Positions 55,374 to 64,000 of a stretch of DNA of 64,000 nucleotides are shown here, one piece after another (position 1 is the first letter of the stretch; each line of letters begins with the position of its first letter). The notes beneath the pieces are model-generated. The model saw only the letters and a program-made list of their open reading frames with translations. It had not been told where the DNA came from and ran no database searches. The position numbers and the translations under genes were made by a program. The stretch is from Hanleya hanleyi (lineage: Eukaryota > Mollusca > Polyplacophora > Lepidopleurida > Hanleyidae): the NCBI GenBank assembly GCA_036873755.1, contig JAVTVY010019477.1, positions 1 to 64,000 of the forward strand. Reading direction: 5' to 3'.

Positions 55374-55741
55374 ATGGACTATTATTCCCAACAGGCCGAG
55401 TGTGGCCTTCCGGTCTTTAGCGGTGCATGCCTGCAACGAGGACATGGGCTGGGGAACATACTCGGAAGTATCGTCAAAACATTCTTACCCTTGGTGACGC
55501 GTGGGGTAAAAGCAACGGGCAAACAAGCGGTACGCAGTGGACTGCAAGTGACCGGTGATGTCTTGGGGGTACGGCACCCAAAGAAGCACTGACACGACGG
55601 GCCCAAGAAGCAGGAGGTGTGTTGGTCGCCAAAGCACAACGCACAGTAGGGAATAAAATACCTGCACCACCGAGACCACGCACCAGTCGACGACCGACCC
55701 AGCGACGACGCACATCGAAGACCCAGGATATCTTTTCTTAA
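55374..55741 (+). pseudogene. Small RGHGLG-type virion-module protein, frameshifted
   Basis: ATG at 55,374 (MDYYSQQAECGLPVFSG). RGHGLGNILGSIVKTFLPL (~22-41) is a short amphipathic/hydrophobic segment of the sort seen in adenovirus pVI-like membrane-lytic proteins. The frame is lost near 55,565 and ends at 55,592; the basic tail (Arg/Lys-rich, ending QDIFS) is in a different frame that stops at 55,739-55,741, three bases before the next gene. Confidence 0.55.
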
Positions 55742-55744
55742 AAC

Positions 55745-57045
55745 ATGTCCTTAATCCACGCAAAGCCCTGCTCCTCCACCAACAGTGAATTTGATTTATC
55801 GTCCCGCCCACACAGACCAGTGCCGAACAAGGATTATGGGTGGAGCATCTCCCGCTCTCCAGCATCAACGAAACAGGACCCATCGAGTTCACCATCAGTA
55901 ATGCAGATACGGCCAATGTGGATTTAGCCCATACGTACTTGTATGTGAAAGCCAAGATCGTCAATGGGTATGGCTCCAGAATCGCCGAAGCTGCATCGGT
56001 GGGCCCGACGAATCTCTAGCTGCACTCTATGTTTCAACAGGTGGATATTTTTCTCAGCGACAAACTCATCAGTGGCCAACGCGTACCCCTATCGAGCCTA
56101 CATCGAGACGCTGTTGTCGTATGGACGAGAGGCTAAAAAATCTCAGCTGACAGCCACTTTATTCTACCAAGACACAGCCGAGCACATGGACACGGTGGGC
56201 AATGCGGGATATAACAAACGGAAGGCTTTCACCGCGAACGGCGCCTCGGTGGATCCCATTGGTCGACTGCACGCAGACATTTTCATGCAAGACCGGTACC
56301 TCTTGAACAAGATCCCCATCAAAATCCGACTGATACGGGCGCCTCCGACCTTCGCCTTGAAGGCCACTGACGTAGAGGGGCATGCAGCCGACTATAAAAC
56401 CGTCATCCAAGACGCAGTCCTGTATGTCCGAAAAGTGAAACCGAATCCAGCCGTTCAATTGGGACACCGCAAAGCCTTGGAAACAAAACCAGCCCAGTAC
56501 CCTATCCGACGTGTGCAAACCAAAGTGTTCTCTCTGCCTGCTGGAAATATGAGCGCCAACAGAGAAAACCTGTTCCTGGGGGAACTACCCAAGCGATTGA
56601 TCTGGCCTGTGTGGAAAATACTAGTTTCAGCGGAGCCTACCCAGAGAATCCGTTTGACTTTAAACATTTCGGCATCAATTTTGTGGCCCTGCATGTCGAC
56701 GGACAACATGTCCCAGTCACGGCCTTAACACCGAAATTTGGGCTCGGGAATTTCATTCGAGCCTACCAGAGCCTGCTTACAGACACCGGTCAAATCAACC
56801 AGGACGAAGGGAATATGATCAGTCGGGAGGACTACGCGAACGGATACACGTTGTTCTGTTTCGATCTGACCCCCACCTTAGAGAACGACCATCAGCTGGC
56901 CCTCGCCAATCAAGGCAATTTACGGTTGGAAATCCACTTTGCACGAGCCCTCCGGACCACCGTCAATGTGATCTGCTACGCCGAGTTTGACAACATCATT
57001 CAAGTGGATAAGGCGCGCAACGTACTGTGTGACTTTGCCACCTAA
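55745..57045 (+). pseudogene. F54H12.2-like major capsid protein candidate, multiple frameshifts
   Basis: ATG at 55,745 (MSLIHAKPCS). Family hallmarks are spread over frames: ANAYPYRAYIETLLSYG (~56,076-56,126), KAFTANGASVDPIGRLHADI (~56,224-56,283), then NPFDFKHFGINFVALHVDG (~56,646-56,702), GYTLFCFDLTP and EFDNIIQVDKARN at the end. The family is usually ~430-450 residues, the length available here. Breaks: frame change near 55,800, an in-frame TAG at 56,017-56,019 in the resumed frame, a change near 56,070 and another near 56,600. I regard the family as the double-jelly-roll capsid protein of these elements, by position and size rather than by structure. Confidence 0.65.
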
Positions 57046-57046
57046 C

Positions 57047-57520
57047 ATGGATACAGACCAGATAACCACCGTGCTGGAGAATGACCCAGGGACACGTATG
57101 GTCTTTCAAGGGGTGTTCGCCCGAGATGTGTTTCCATTAGACCGTGTGTATCCTGCTGCTTACGTTCTCAACACGGACCCGATGGATCGGCCCGGTGAAC
57201 ATTGTGTGGCCGTGTACTTGACAGAACAGCAGGGCGAAAACTTTGACCCGTAGGGCCTGCCACCCCTTCATCCCGATTTAACAGACTTCATGGATCAAGG
57301 CACAGAGACGTGGTGTTGGAACAGTCAAACGTTGCAAAGCCTGACCAGTAGCGTGTGCGGACAATACTGCTTGTTTTACCTGTACCATCGATGCCGGGGA
57401 AGAACCTTATCTACCATCGTACAGATGTTTGACGAGTACACCAAGGCCGAGGACCGAGATGTACTCGTATATGACTGGGCCGCCCATCATTTCAATGTAC
57501 AAGCCCCGTTCTGGGCTTAA
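57047..57520 (+). pseudogene. Adenovirus-type maturation cysteine protease with one internal stop
   Basis: One continuous frame of 157 codons interrupted only by TAG at 57,251-57,253 (codon 69). The start overlaps the capsid gene end by spacing (TAA-C-ATG). Catalytic pattern of the adenain/Ulp1-like C5 family: His52 in GEHCVAVYL, acidic Asp67 in NFDP, Cys104 in SSVCGQYC, and Leu-Tyr-His-Arg-Cys-Arg-Gly after it. The stop falls two codons after the presumed catalytic Asp, so the product of the upstream part would lack the nucleophile. Such proteases cleave capsid precursors at maturation. The coding end is tandemly repeated just downstream. Confidence 0.75.
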
Positions 57521-57650
57521 ATTCTATCGATTTCAATGTACAAGCCCCCTGTTCTGGGCTTAAGTTCTATCCATTCCAATGTACAAGCCCCCTATTCTGC
57601 GCTTAAGTTCTATCGATTTCAGTGTACAAGCCCCTGTTCTGGGCTTCAGT
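57490..57650 (+). repeat. Four ~42 bp repeats of the protease gene's last codons
   Basis: TTTCAATGTACAAGCCCC(CT)GTTCTGGGCTTAA.TTCTATCGA occurs four times; the first copy contains the final codons and stop of the protease gene, the others lie in the 3' UTR. Confidence 0.92.
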
Positions 57651-57696
57651 TTTCACGTGGTTGTTTTCACGTTGTTGTTGTTGTTATTTATTGTTG

Positions 57697-57702
57697 AATA
57701 AA
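57697..57702 (+). terminator. Polyadenylation signal AATAAA
   Basis: AATAAA within GTTGTTGTTATTTATTGTTGAATAAAAAAC, ~180 bp after the protease stop; the likely shared 3' end of the structural gene transcripts. Confidence 0.6.
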
Positions 57703-57752
57703 AAACAAAATGAGATCTCACCAAAAAAAATCCTGTCTTGTGTGTTTTCTAT

Positions 57753-57908
57753 ATGAGCATAACACAAGCGGCCATGAAGGCTATAACAGACAAGTGGAAT
57801 TCAGTCAAACTGGCCTTGAACACCGTTGAGAAAGTAGCGAATCAGTGGCCTAGGATGAGGCTAAATGTAACCAATCAATGTCCAGAAAACAATGCAAGAG
57901 CACTTTAG
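57753..57908 (+). CDS. Orphan 51-codon ORF beyond the poly(A) signal
   Basis: ATG at 57,753 opens MSITQAAMKAITDKWNSVKL, a helical-looking sequence, ending at TAG 57,906-57,908. No promoter or relative is recognised; it may be a chance frame or the stub of a gene formerly in this position. Confidence 0.2.
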   Translation: MSITQAAMKAITDKWNSVKLALNTVEKVANQWPRMRLNVTNQCPENNARAL

Positions 57909-58377
57909 TAAAATAGAGAGCCGATGAAATCAGCCCACAGACCAAGTACATGTTTTGGTCTAGGTTAAGAGCGGGCATTTCAGCACAAAAATTTTGACGA
58001 GGAGTTACAAGTTACAAGAGCAACAGGTGGAGTGAAAAAGCTATAGAGGTTCGAGGTGCGGGTAAAGAACAGGAAGACGATGAGTGGAGGCTCGTCCAAC
58101 ACCTATAGCTTATGTTTATTACTATAAGTTCCAGGGTTTCATGTATTTTTTCGTGCCAATACGGTTCCGGGAAAACTGAGAGTTCCCCCACTGGCCATTT
58201 ATCATGGGCATAGTGCTGGCGATATTGTCGGAGACCCTGTGCATTCCATGGGTGCTTCGGGAGGGCGGATAAAGGCTATCCATTGGCCCGGAGAGGGTCG
58301 AACATTACCGGAAGGGGGACCTTTGACCTTTTGACCTTGATTTGACCTTTGACCTTTCGACCCGAGATTCACCCGCG
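57909..58377. other. Non-coding spacer before the right terminal repeat
   Basis: No gene seen. Near the end is a cluster of TGACCTT words (58,324-58,356). Confidence 0.5.
58324..58356. promoter_or_regulatory. Four TGACCTT half-sites
   Basis: TGACCTT at 58,324, 58,332, 58,343 and 58,350 (same direction). TGACCT/AGGTCA is the nuclear-receptor half-site; tandem arrangement suggests a response element, but no function is shown. Confidence 0.35.
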
Positions 58378-59932
58378 CACTTCCGGATAACCCGCGCGCG
58401 CGCGCGTGCGGCCGGATAACCCGCGCAGGCGTGCGGCCGGGCCGGGGAAAACACAGATGGAAAATCTGTACCATACGTCTAAGGTCTAAGGAAAAATTGG
58501 AACTCTTCTGTGTTCGGAGGTAGTTTTTATTGGTCATTCTGAAAACCGGAAGTGACGTCACACACTTGCGCAGATACACCAAACCACGGGACCTGCGCAG
58601 TAACCTACATAGAAAAACCCCGGATGTAAGATGAGTACCCTAATAATACATGCACGCACCCATGTACAGGCCCCGATAAGCCCGGATATCGATATTTGCC
58701 CCCACTAGACAGGGTTGATAGGAGTTTTCCGATTTCGATTTTTATATATTTTTTTCTGGAGAAACTTTTACATACACCCACCTCGCCTCTGTCGGCAGGC
58801 CCCGAAAAGCCCGGGGGACCGATACTAGGCCTTTTGGATAGGGTTGATAGGAGTTTTTCCATATTGTAGGGGTAACGTCCGTGTTCCACTTTTTATATTT
58901 TCGGGGACAAATCCTCATTTTACATGCACCCACCCATGCACCCAGACCCCGATAAGCACGGGGACCGATATTGGCCCTTTGGGATGAGGTTGATATGGGT
59001 TTTCTCCTATTTTAGAGGTAAAGTCCGTGTTCCGCTTCATATATTCGGGACAAATCCTAAATTTACATACACCCACCCTACCTCTCTCAGCAGGCCCCGA
59101 TAAGCCCGGGGGACCGATACTAGCCCTTTTGGATAGGGTTGATAGGAGTTTTTCCCTATTGTAGGGGTAAAGTCCGTGTTCCACTTTTTATATTTTCGGG
59201 GCAAATACTCATTTTACATGCACCCACCCATGCACCCAGACCCCGATAAACCCGGGGACCGGTATTAGCCCTTTGGGATAAGGTTGATAGGGGTTTTCCC
59301 CTATTGTAGGGATGAAGTCCGTGTTTCGCTTTTTATATTTTCGGGACAAATCTTAAATTTACATACACCCACCCTACCTCTCTCAGCAGGCCCCGATAAG
59401 CCCGGAGGACCGATACTAGCCCTTTGGGATAGGGTTTATAAGAGGTTTTCCCTATTGTATGGGTAAAGTCCGTGTTCCGCTTTTTATAGTTTCGGGACAA
59501 ATCCTCATTTTACATCCACGTACCCATGGCTGGATGACCCTGGAGGAGCGCTTCACTTTGACACCTCACTCGACCCAATCAGTCCAATAGGGGCCCCTCT
59601 CGTTCCTGAAGATTGCCGAACATTCTCACGAAAACCCACGTATTTGGGACTACTTTCTGTCTGCGGAGGCAGACCGCATCACCGCCAGACCGCATCACCG
59701 CGGAGGAATACATCCCCAAGGTCGCGCCCGATTCACGCAGAACGGAAGTGACGTCATACTTGCGCAGAACACTCCTGCGCACACCACACCATGACCGCCC
59801 CATAAAACCGGAAGTGACGTCATAATTGCGCTCAACTCCTCCACACACCTCCCTGCGCACACCTCATTTATTTTGTTTTCTGCGCATGCGCACTGAACCA
59901 AAGGAACGTGAATATCCTCTTTGTATACTACT
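58378..59932. repeat. Right terminal inverted repeat
   Basis: Inverse of 45,575-46,985 with one more internal repeat unit. Inner edge ACTTCCGGATAACCCGCGCG; outer end TTTGTATACTACT. Sequence identity by eye is ~90% in unique parts, lower in the repeats. Confidence 0.85.
58620..59520. repeat. Tandem repeats inside the right terminal repeat
   Basis: About six ~150 bp units, inverse of those at 46,000-46,735 (CCCCGATAAGCCCGGGGACC, CTTTTGGATAGGGTTGATAGG, GGGGTAAAGTCCGTGTTCC, TTTTATATTTTCGGGACAAA). Long minus-strand frames here are repeat artefacts. Confidence 0.88.
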
Positions 59933-59938
59933 AACGTA
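59933..59938. repeat. Right target-site duplication AACGTA
   Basis: Immediately outside GTATACTACT; identical to 45,569-45,574. Confidence 0.88.
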
Positions 59939-60750
59939 CCATATAGCCCACATAGGAAAGCTCTTGTTGGATATATGGGCTACGTCAGTAACTGCTGCGA
60001 ACCTTAATTTTGTTCTGTCTTTTGTGTTTATTTTCCGTTCTTGCACTCATTACCGGTTTGACAGATGTCTGTCAACTAGGCAGATTCGTGCTTGGCACAC
60101 GTTTAGCATGGAGAAGATTAAAATGGCCGATTAAAATGGATTTACTGTATTTCTTTTTTCTTGCAGTATATGCTTGATTATAAGGTCTTCACATAGAAGT
60201 AATGGGAAATGAGTGAATAGAAACCGATGACTTTCATACTTATCAGTCAGCTCATTACAGTTCACGGAATGATTACATACTTCAATAGAGTGGGTAACTG
60301 AAGGCGGATGGATGATCCGCCTTCAGTTACCCACTCTATTGAAGAATGCAGATAGGAAAATATATCTAATTGAAAACATATATTTTGTGAAATAATCTCT
60401 GAAGATATCGTAATACATCGGGTTGATAAAGGTGCCAGTATACTGAAACGTGATCTTCTCTGCAATAATGCTAGTCAGCTAACATCGACACCTATAACCT
60501 TTAGCCAGAGCCTAATTTCTTGATTTCATACACCGACTCGTAAGGTTACAGAATATTTATCTCATATATTGAATAGATATGCAGCATGTTTTTCATATCG
60601 AAAGGAAAAGATAGAAGCCCATCGTACATTAAAAGGACCTCGCTCGGTTTAGCGAGAATTCAGCCCTCAGTGAATCGAGGTTTTAGCGCCAGTTCAGAAC
60701 ACATTCAGTTAACATAAAATAGCTTGTTGCATACTCAGGTTAGTTCTCGG
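59939..60750. other. Right flank: host repeat with unoccupied AAGGTC site
   Basis: 59,939-60,070 is the inverse of ~39,890-40,045 (TAGCCCACATAGGAAAG; GGGCTACGTCAGTAACTGCTG; CGGTTTGACAG). 60,125-60,186 is a direct relative of 40,060-40,102 (GATTAAAAT..CTTGCAGTAT..GCTTGATTATAAGGTC) but continues without a Polinton end. A short perfect hairpin occurs at 60,283-60,342 (ACTTCAATAGAGTGGGTAAC / TTACCCACTCTATTGAAG). No gene seen. Confidence 0.65.
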
Positions 60751-60810
60751 GCTTTGGTTGATTATCCCTGTCATAATTCGGTATTTTATACCATGGTATA
60801 AAACAATTAT
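60751..60810. mobile_element. Left end of a second copy of foldback element 3
   Basis: TTTGGTTGATTATCCCTGTC and ATTTTATACCATGGTATAAAA resemble the start and repeats of the element at 35,762. It is cut at 60,810 by the LINE and resumes at 63,249. Confidence 0.6.
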
Positions 60811-63248
60811 TTTTTTTTTTTTTATAATTGATATTTTATTTGGCTTTTCATATAATGGACAGGACATATACAGCATGTATACAGCATACAGACAACACAC
60901 ATACGCAGCTTAGGTTTGTTCTGCAAAAACATTGAAAACATCACAAAATTGAGGAACGCATTTTTACAATAGCATCAATTAATAGTACAATATACTAGGT
61001 TTTTTTCCAGATTTGTCATCAATTCCTAGATTTAACACTGATTAAAGCAGCCATATTGATATATATCTGTATGCATATTCTTGCAAAATACCTAGGATTT
61101 CAATAATAAATGTAGTGTCGACCAATATTGATCAAAAATATGCCTTTCACAATTTTTATATCTGATATATCTGTCTAATTCATATGCTGATTTAAGATCT
61201 TTTTGAATACTTTCGAAAGTTGGCAATTTCTTAGCTGCTTTCATCCTGTAAATTGAAAATTTTATCACTGACATAGCATAGTTAAGTGGTTTATTTCGCG
61301 TTTCTAAAAGTCCAAAAATTACTTTCTTCGGCGTGAATGAAACGGGAATACCCACAGAGGCGAACCACTGCTCTATGTGTTGCCAAATAGGTTTTATATG
61401 TTCACATTCCCATAATAAGTGGAGGGTTGTCTCGGGGTTTTTATTACAAAAAGTACACCTACTACTAACAGTAGGATCAATCTTTTGGGCAAAGATATTG
61501 GTTGTCAGAATTCTATTCAGTATTCTATATTGAAACCATTTGAGCTTTACGTCTCGGTACTTAGATACATGGATATTAAAAGTTCGCCATTCCCTTTCAG
61601 TAAAAGATTCTCCAAGAATTTTTTCCCATTTTAAATGAGCAGTCGATTTAGTAAACTTTGTGTCTAGTAAGGTTCTATAGTAAGTTTTACAACCTTTTCG
61701 GACGCTCAATAAAGACGAAACATGGGGTGGAATCAGCGGAGTTATTGTTTGTTTCTGTAAAGATAAAATTCCTTTTTTATTTGCCGCCTTTTTTATTGCC
61801 TGGCATACAGATATATACTCCAAAAAGTTTGATCTGCATAGAAAGGTTTTCCTGAATGTATATCAAATTTTAGGAATGTTCCGTCGGCTTCCAAAAGATC
61901 ATTAACGAAACGGACACCTTTTCTATCCCAATCGGATAAATAAAACGCTTTGTTATCTATGGTAACATTCTCATTATACCATATTATCTCATTGGAAAAT
62001 ATATGGCTCGCTTTGTAATCTAGTTTTGCTTGAAAATCGGCCCATGCTACAAGAACGTCCTTCCAGAAAAGATTGTCAATATATGGGATGACGGTTTTTC
62101 TTAAGAAAGCAGAACCGACTGTCACCATGCTTTGGTTTTGTGGCATATACAGTAGGACTAGTTTTCCCCATTTAGGATTATTCAGATATAATCTTCTAAT
62201 CCACGATATTTTTTGTGCCTGGATGACGAATTTTATTACCGGGATATCCAAGCCTCCATCTTCTACAGTTTTGGTTGCCATTTTCCTGGAAATTTTGTCT
62301 GGTTTAGAGTTCCATACAAACGCGAAACAGCTTTTTTGAAATTCTTCTATCATTAGTTCAGATGGATCTGGGAGAGCTGCAAAAATGTGATTTAGTTTTG
62401 ACAAAAGTAAGCTTTTCAGAATAACAACTCTACCTATTGGAGTCAGTCCACGTCTTGACCATATTCTCATGGCAGAAGAAATATCCTTTAATTTGTCTTT
62501 ATAGTTTCTCTCCACCATTTCAGCTAGGTTGTGGGTGAAAACCAGTCCTAATAATTTAAAATCGCCTTTTGACCAATCCAAATGCCATTTTGTTTTTAAC
62601 ATTATGTTGGATGTTTTAAGTGAACCTATTCGAACAATTTTTGTTTTGTCTACATTCATTTTTAAACCTGAAAAATTAGCAAAATGTTCCAATGTTTCCA
62701 GACATGAATTTAAACTCTTGAGGGATCCGTCTAGAAAAATTGTAGTATCGTCAGCATATTGGGACAGAAGGAATTCCTCATCTCCAATCTTGATACCCTT
62801 AATATTTGCATTGCCTCTAAGCATTGCTGCTAATATTTCGGCACAAATGAGAAAAATGTACGGTGATAATGGATCCCCTTGGCGACAGCCGCGTGATATG
62901 TCGAAGAACTGAGAAGCAAAAATTTAAAAAAACTCTGCCGTGTATCCATCTGGTCCAGGACTTTCATCATTCTTCATATTTTTAAGAGCCGACAAAATTT
63001 CTTCCTTGCTTAGCTCTCCCTCCATAGATTCTGTCTGAATTTTACTAAGTTTCGGAACAGTGTCACCTAACAAACCGTCTATGTCTACCGAGCAAACGTC
63101 TTTCTTTGTATACAATTTCTTATAAAAAGTTTTAGTTTCTACCAGTATTTGGTCTGTTTCTGTAATTATTTCATTTTTTGAGTTTTCTATCCTCGTTATT
63201 GCCTTATTTAGGTAATTTCGATGTTCTAAGTTTAGAAAATAGTATAAT
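60811..63248 (-). mobile_element. 5'-truncated L1/Tx1-like LINE insertion
   Basis: Minus-strand LINE whose 3' end is the poly-A (poly-T on plus, 60,811-60,823) and whose 5' truncation is at 63,248. ACAATTAT occurs at 60,803-60,810 and 63,249-63,256, a plausible 8 bp target duplication, and the foldback element continues on both sides. Confidence 0.8.
61092..63248 (-). pseudogene. Decayed LINE ORF2 (reverse transcriptase and C-terminal zinc knuckle)
   Basis: Entering at YYFLNLEHRNYLNKAI, the frame shows the region before the RT (KTFYKKLYT) and RT entry SPGPDGYTAEFF, then a TAA (62,924-62,926). It resumes directly at ASQFFDISRGCRQGDPLSPY, so about 150 codons containing RT palm motif A are deleted. 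The catalytic YADD block (QYADDTTIF) follows at ~62,760, and thumb/connection sequence runs to 61,793. A frame change near 61,815 leads to the C-terminal part with C-x2-C-x7-H-x4-C (CTFCNKNPETTLHLLWEC). Endonuclease and ORF1 are absent; it cannot transpose. Confidence 0.85.
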
Positions 63249-64000
63249 ACAATTATAGGGTGCCTGTAAATATTTTGTACCATGGTATGAATTATCGGCA
63301 AGCCTGCCATAATTTGTATTTATAGGATGCCTATAAATAATATATACCACGGTATAAAATATTTTCAGGTATCTTGTAATTGTTTTGTAACAGGGTATAA
63401 AATCGCCAATCCTGCCATAATTCGTATTGATAAGATGCCTGTAAATAATATATACCACATGGTACAAATTAATTTAGCCGTACGTCGTAAACAACTCTTG
63501 TGTCATATCACGAATATTAAATCTGACCAATGAGTAAACTAAAAGTAAATCTCTCAGCCAAATTTGTAAAATCTCATGTTATTGATGGAAAGAACCACAA
63601 AATAATTGCAGGCATCCTACAAATACGAACTATGGCAGGCTTGCCAAATTTATATTATGGTACAAAATAATTATAGGTATCCTATAAATACGGCCTCATG
63701 TGATTGACCTGGGGTGTCGTTGTGCACACTTAAGGTAAGAGTAGGCCTCAGCCCGTCAGAGAGCTTGTCGTAAGAGGCGACTAACTGGGGCACCCATGAG
63801 GTTTCCGGGTTTGAAAAGGAATAGGTCCCTACCCGTGAGGTTTGCGGGTGCGAAAAGGAATAGGAACCAAATGTCGTGATATGACTGAAATATTGTTGAA
63901 GGCGACGTTAAATCATACTCACTCACTCCTATAAATATGAATTATTGCAGGCTTGGCTATTTTATACCATGGTACAGAATAATTATAGGCATCCTATGAA
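63249..64000. mobile_element. Continuation of the second foldback-3 copy (runs off the window)
   Basis: Repeats of GGATGCCTATAAATAATATATACC and GCAAGCCTGCCATAATTTG, the family core (CGTAAACAACTC, TCATATCACGAATATTAAAT, CCAATGAGTAAAC at 63,480-63,540, matching 36,120-36,180), then inverted repeats to the window edge, interrupted by a SINE. Confidence 0.75.
63693..63926 (+). mobile_element. SINE (~234 bp)
   Basis: Inserted in the foldback element with a 13 bp near-perfect target duplication TCCTATAAATA(C/T)G (63,680-63,692 and 63,927-63,939). The head is GCCTCATGTGATTGACCTGG, the middle has two ACCCRTGAGGTTTSCGGGT/GAAAAGGAATAGG repeats, and the tail is GTCGTGATATGACTGAAATA..GGCGACGTTAAATCATACTCACTCAC, a molluscan SINE type. 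I cannot assign box A/B of a tRNA head with confidence. Confidence 0.7.

Larger units (their letters stand above)
45575..59932. mobile_element. Polinton/Maverick-type (adintovirus-like) element, 14,358 bp
   Basis: The element is bounded by AGTAGTATACAAAGAGGATATTCACG at the left and its inverse at the right, with AACGTA duplicated on both sides. Terminal inverted repeats are ~1.41 kb (left) and ~1.55 kb (right). The right half carries virion-type genes on the plus strand ending with an adenovirus-type protease; the left half carries a duplicated cassette of small genes. I find no polymerase core, packaging ATPase or full integrase, and several structural genes are broken, so this copy is probably inactive or was mobilised by relatives. 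The precise ends and target duplication argue that it arrived as a unit. Confidence 0.85.

Noticed and set aside
58605..59466. Frames in the terminal-repeat arrays (PNREKLLSTLSKR-type peptides)
   Set aside because: They follow the ~150 bp repeats and have inverted counterparts at 46.0-46.7 kb; not genes.

Overview
The window is animal (metazoan) nuclear DNA dominated by repeats and mobile elements. It is most likely from a mollusc, probably a gastropod: genes have spliced introns, and the SINE tail near 63.88-63.93 kb (GAAATATTGTTGAAGGCGACG followed by ACTCACTCACTC) and the 'aaggggcataactctgtaaaa' repeats are of types I associate with gastropod and bivalve genomes. The species is not determined here.

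Layout. (1) 1-21.76 kb: three near-identical tandem copies of a ~6.8 kb repeat unit. Copy 1 is interrupted at 373-5216 by a 4.84 kb DNA transposon with short inverted ends and a TA target duplication; copies 2 and 3 carry the empty site. The transposon contains a two-exon gene of unknown function. (2) 22.34-23.28 kb: a 947 bp inverted-repeat element. (3) 23.5-30.8 kb, minus strand: a host gene for a small glycine-rich RRM protein in four coding exons, its introns full of repeats. (4) 33.15-36.63 kb: three foldback elements in a row, each bounded by a 5-6 bp target duplication; two have the same architecture built from different 13-16 bp motifs. (5) 39.19-45.57 kb: a diverged piece of the 6.8 kb unit, then the terminal region of a Polinton/Maverick-type (adintovirus-like) element with three large tandem arrays, a short zinc-finger ORF behind a TATA box, and an N-terminally damaged minus-strand gene. 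(6) 45,575-59,932: a complete-length 14.36 kb Polinton-type element with 6 bp target duplications (AACGTA) and ~1.4-1.55 kb terminal inverted repeats. (7) 60.75-64.0 kb: a second copy of the third foldback family, split by a 5'-truncated LINE and by a SINE.

The 14.36 kb element has two halves. The right half (53.4-57.5 kb) is a compact, one-direction virion module: a small basic/hydrophobic protein, a proline-rich protein, a putative penton/minor capsid protein, a small RGHGLG-type protein, the F54H12.2-like major capsid protein candidate and an adenovirus-type cysteine protease. At least four of these are broken by frameshifts or a stop. The left half (46.9-53.4 kb), where polymerase and integrase genes would be expected, holds two tandem copies of a ~3.78 kb cassette. 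The cassette carries a tail-anchored small protein, paralogous small proteins with a possible PC4-like fold, a reused TATA/leader motif, and only the first ~36 codons of a retrovirus-like integrase, fused to one of the small genes. No packaging ATPase, polymerase core or integrase core is visible, so this copy looks dependent on helpers, or dead.

All assignments come from reading the sequence and remembered family features; no database search was run.
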